A stretch of DNA of 64,000 nucleotides from Bacillus sp. EB01 (GTDB taxonomy: Bacteria; Bacillota; Bacilli; Bacillales; Cytobacillaceae): assembly GCF_000613125.1 (NCBI RefSeq), contig NZ_HG964497.1, forward strand, positions 2,332,000-2,395,999, in the 5' to 3' direction. Shown here piece by piece: positions 61,861 to 64,000 of the stretch. Under the pieces are notes generated by a model. It did no database searches. It saw only the letters and a program-made list of their open reading frames with translations, and was not told the origin of the DNA. How positions within the stretch are numbered: the stretch's first letter is position 1; the number at the start of each line of letters is the position of its first letter. The translations under genes and the position numbers were made by a program.

Positions 61861-62001
61861 TTATCCAAGTCCATGTTCAAACCATTCCTTGAATTCAGAG
61901 ATTTTTTCGGATTTGTTTGGATTCGTTTTACAAAAAGTGATTATTAAGACATACTCCAAATTATAAAGAGAAAAATTCTAATTAAAGGGTTGTGCTATAC
62001 A

Positions 62002-62709
62002 ATGAATTTAGAAACTGTTATGCAGGAACTTGAAGCACTTGGTAAAGAACGAATGAAAAAGATGTACATATCCAATGGGGCACATGAGCCGCTTTTTGGC
62101 GTGGCTACAGGCGCTATGAAGCCAATCGCCAAAAAAATAAAAATAAATCAACCTTTGGCTGAAGAGCTATATGCAACGGGGAACTACGATGCTATGTATT
62201 TTGCGGGTATCATTGCCGATCCAAACGCAATGACTGAGTCTGATTATGATCGATGGATGGATGCGGCGTATTTTTACATGCTTTCCGATTATGTAGTGGC
62301 CGTAACTTTGTCAGAGTCAGAAATTGCCCAAGAGGTAGCTGATAAATGGATCGCAAGCGGAGAAGAGTTAAGGATGTCAGCGGGCTGGAGCTGCTACTGC
62401 TGGCTTTTAGGGAATCGAAAAGACGTTGAGTTCTCCGAAACGAAGATTTCCTCTATGCTGGATACTGTGAGAAATACGATTCACGATTCGCCGGAAAGAA
62501 CAAAATCCGCCATGAATAATTTCATATACACGGTGGGAACTTCATATTTACCGCTCCATGAAAAAGCAGTCGAGACCTCATTGGCAGTAGGTATAGTAGA
62601 AATAAAGCGTGACAATAAAAAAAGCAGTCACTTAAACGCCTACGAAAATATTCAAAAACAAATCGAGAAAGGAAAGATTGGTTTTAAACGAAAGTATGTA
62701 AGATGTTAA
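62002..62709 (+). CDS. DNA alkylation repair protein (AlkD-like HEAT-repeat family)
   Basis: 235 residues from ATG 62002; AAAGGG lies upstream at long spacing. All-helical with the family features MQELEALGKERMKKMYISNG, EELYATGNYDAMYFAGIIAD, DYDRWMDAAYFYMLSDYVV and GWSCYCWLLGNRKD. These proteins scan DNA for alkylated bases; AlkD excises 3-methyladenine and 7-methylguanine. Whether the catalytic tryptophan/aspartate set of AlkD is complete I cannot decide by eye. A fragment of a paralogue is at 54682-54744. Confidence 0.78.
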   Translation: MNLETVMQELEALGKERMKKMYISNGAHEPLFGVATGAMKPIAKKIKINQPLAEELYATGNYDAMYFAGIIADPNAMTESDYDRWMDAAYFYMLSDYVVAVTLSESEIAQEVADKWIASGEELRMSAGWSCYCWLLGNRKDVEFSETKISSMLDTVRNTIHDSPERTKSAMNNFIYTVGTSYLPLHEKAVETSLAVGIVEIKRDNKKSSHLNAYENIQKQIEKGKIGFKRKYVRC

Positions 62710-62754
62710 AACATATAGGTTTGCGAAACTTCAAAGTGAGTGTGTAATTATTGA

Positions 62755-62779
62755 CCTCGGCGAAAAGCCGAGGTTTTTT
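62755..62779 (+). terminator. Terminator of the alkylation-repair gene
   Basis: CCTCGGC (62755-62761), GAAAA loop, GCCGAGG (62767-62773), then six T residues. Confidence 0.92.
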
Positions 62780-62868
62780 GATTTAAGTAAAAATTTGTTG
62801 GCTGTTCATCCTCCGTTCATATTGGCTTTGTACACTATGTGTGTAGAAAGAAGATTGGAGGGTTTGTG

Positions 62869-63903
62869 ATGAATCTTGGTTTGAAGGAAATGAGGAAGAA
62901 TAAGGCGCGGTATTTGATTTTGGGATCGATTGTGTTACTTGTCAGTTTGCTGACATTCATTATATCGGGGTTGGCCAATGGACTCTCCTATGATAATGCC
63001 GCCATGGTCAAGAATCTGCCTGACGGGCATTTCTATTTGGATGAGGATGCAGAGGAATCTTATAATCTATCTAAGATTGATTCCCAAGTTCAAAAGGAAG
63101 TCATGGAAATGGAGAAAGATGCTGCGGCACTTTCGATACAAATGGGTTTTCTGAATGATCATGCAGACAATCAGTACAGCGTCGCGTTCGTCGCTTCAAC
63201 TAATTCAGAAATGTTCGAGAATGTTGGGACTGGTGAAGTTATACTCGACAGTTCACTTATAGAAAAAGGGATAAAGAAAGGCGATAGATTGACAAGCGAC
63301 CTGTATGATGGCGAATTAATTGTAAAGGGCTTTGCTGAGGGTAAGAAATTCAGCCATGCACCTGTCGCGTTTATCCCTGTTGAAGCTTTTCAGGAAATGT
63401 ACCGGACCGAAACGATGCAAATGCTATTCATTCCAGGTGAAGGAGAGACTATGAATGCAGATACATTAGAGTCGTTTACGAAGGATGAATTCCTGAATAC
63501 GATTCCCAGTTATAAAGCCGAACAGTTGTCGCTTAATATGATTGTTGTCTTTTTAATCGTGATTAGCGGGATGTTGTTCGCAATTTTCTTCTATATGATG
63601 AATGTCCAAAAGCTGGGGTTGTATGGCATCCTGAAGGCAATTGGGGTCAAGACGAGCACCTTGTTCCGGATGATGTGGACGCAGATGATTGTAATTACCG
63701 CTGTTTCACTTGGCATTTCAATAACAATCAGCGTTCTCTTTAGTAAAGCAGCTCCAGAAGGCTTGCCGTTCCATTTGCCGGCAAATTCAATCTTCCAGCT
63801 GGCAATTGTTTTTGTCGTCATCAGCTTTATCGGTTCTACACTTTCAGGGCTGCAAATCAAGAAAGTTGGACCATTGCAAGCCATCCAGCAAGGAGAGGTG
63901 TAA
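62869..63903 (+). CDS. ABC transporter permease, FtsX/MacB type
   Basis: 344 residues from ATG 62869 after GGAGG. An N-terminal membrane helix (YLILGSIVLLVSLLTFIISG) is followed by a large extracellular MacB-periplasmic-like domain (about 45-215) and three C-terminal helices (IVVFLIVISGMLFAIFFYMM, MIVITAVSLGISITISVLF, LAIVFVVISFIGSTL), ending GPLQAIQQGEV. Such half-permeases pair with a LolD-type ATPase, and the next gene starts 5 bases later. Likely export of a peptide or antibiotic, or signal transduction. Substrate unknown. Confidence 0.83.
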   Translation: MNLGLKEMRKNKARYLILGSIVLLVSLLTFIISGLANGLSYDNAAMVKNLPDGHFYLDEDAEESYNLSKIDSQVQKEVMEMEKDAAALSIQMGFLNDHADNQYSVAFVASTNSEMFENVGTGEVILDSSLIEKGIKKGDRLTSDLYDGELIVKGFAEGKKFSHAPVAFIPVEAFQEMYRTETMQMLFIPGEGETMNADTLESFTKDEFLNTIPSYKAEQLSLNMIVVFLIVISGMLFAIFFYMMNVQKLGLYGILKAIGVKTSTLFRMMWTQMIVITAVSLGISITISVLFSKAAPEGLPFHLPANSIFQLAIVFVVISFIGSTLSGLQIKKVGPLQAIQQGEV

Positions 63904-63908
63904 ACATT

Positions 63909-64000
63909 ATGGAACTAATAAAATTTGATGAAATTAAGAAAACCTTTACGAATGGCCAAGTGAATGAAGAAATTCTTAAAGGGATCAATCTTTCGCTGAA
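63909..64000 (+). CDS. ABC transporter ATP-binding protein (3' truncated by the window)
   Basis: Starts at ATG 63909 and encodes MELIKFDEIKKTFTNGQVNE, then EILKGINLSL, the usual N-terminus of LolD/MacB-type ATPases before the Walker A loop. The remainder lies outside the window. Co-transcribed with the permease. Confidence 0.85.
   Translation, partial: MELIKFDEIKKTFTNGQVNEEILKGINLSL

Overview
The window reads as chromosomal DNA of a low-GC, endospore-forming Gram-positive of the Bacillaceae (a Bacillus or Mesobacillus relative). Genes are preceded by strong AGGAGG-type ribosome binding sites, TTG and GTG starts are common, intrinsic terminators are T-rich, a class-I preQ1 riboswitch precedes queCDE-folE, and a bacillopeptidase F-like protease and a gamma-SASP-like protein are present. 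I see no tRNA, rRNA or CRISPR array.

1-0.9 kb: end of a probable secreted protein, then a small spore-type protein. 1.0-25.8 kb: an AT-rich DNA phosphorothioation (Dnd) defence island. One modification module (dndBCDE plus the cysteine desulfurase dndA, minus strand) is surrounded by several putative effector modules. These are dptFGH, divergent from dndB; a four-gene cassette of helicase, 57-aa protein, SMC-like ATPase and phosphorothioation-associated protein 4 (plus strand, left edge); a second, paralogous DndD-DndE pair led by a 69-aa protein (minus strand, right of dptH); and an HNH nuclease with a broken MazG-like gene. A repeat-containing protein with a C-terminal ribbon-helix-helix domain sits between the left cassette and dndA and is a candidate regulator.

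25.8-34 kb: a NERD-nuclease/UvrD-like helicase, a membrane protein ending in an Excalibur domain, and a probable type VII-secreted, glycine-zipper toxin. The toxin is followed by three tandem copies of a small membrane protein (candidate immunity, middle copy frameshifted) and an unrecognised 268-aa protein. 34-36.7 kb: glycerate kinase translationally coupled to an SLC13-type transporter. 36.9-39.5 kb: preQ1 riboswitch and queC-queD-queE-folE. 39.9-42 kb: an orphan tubulin/FtsZ-like GTPase and an alpha/beta hydrolase. 42.2-44.2 kb: an IS200/IS605 element with dead tnpA, intact tnpB without its zinc finger, and matching hairpin ends, inserted in a winged-helix gene. 44-48.4 kb: a strip with several frameshifted genes around one intact methyltransferase.

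49-52.7 kb: a thiol/aldehyde stress cluster (thioredoxin, two DJ-1/PfpI proteins, an SDR lacking its catalytic Tyr/Lys, an aldo/keto reductase) behind repeated operator-like half-sites. 52.7-55 kb: gene relics, a short 48-aa gene and a CBO0543-type membrane protein. 55-64 kb: a large subtilase, an aminotransferase, a DNA-alkylation-repair protein, and the start of an ABC permease/ATPase pair that runs off the window.

A recurring oddity is that short decayed fragments of genes present in the window (queE, the methyltransferase, the alkylation-repair gene, the T7SS toxin) lie elsewhere in the same 64 kb.
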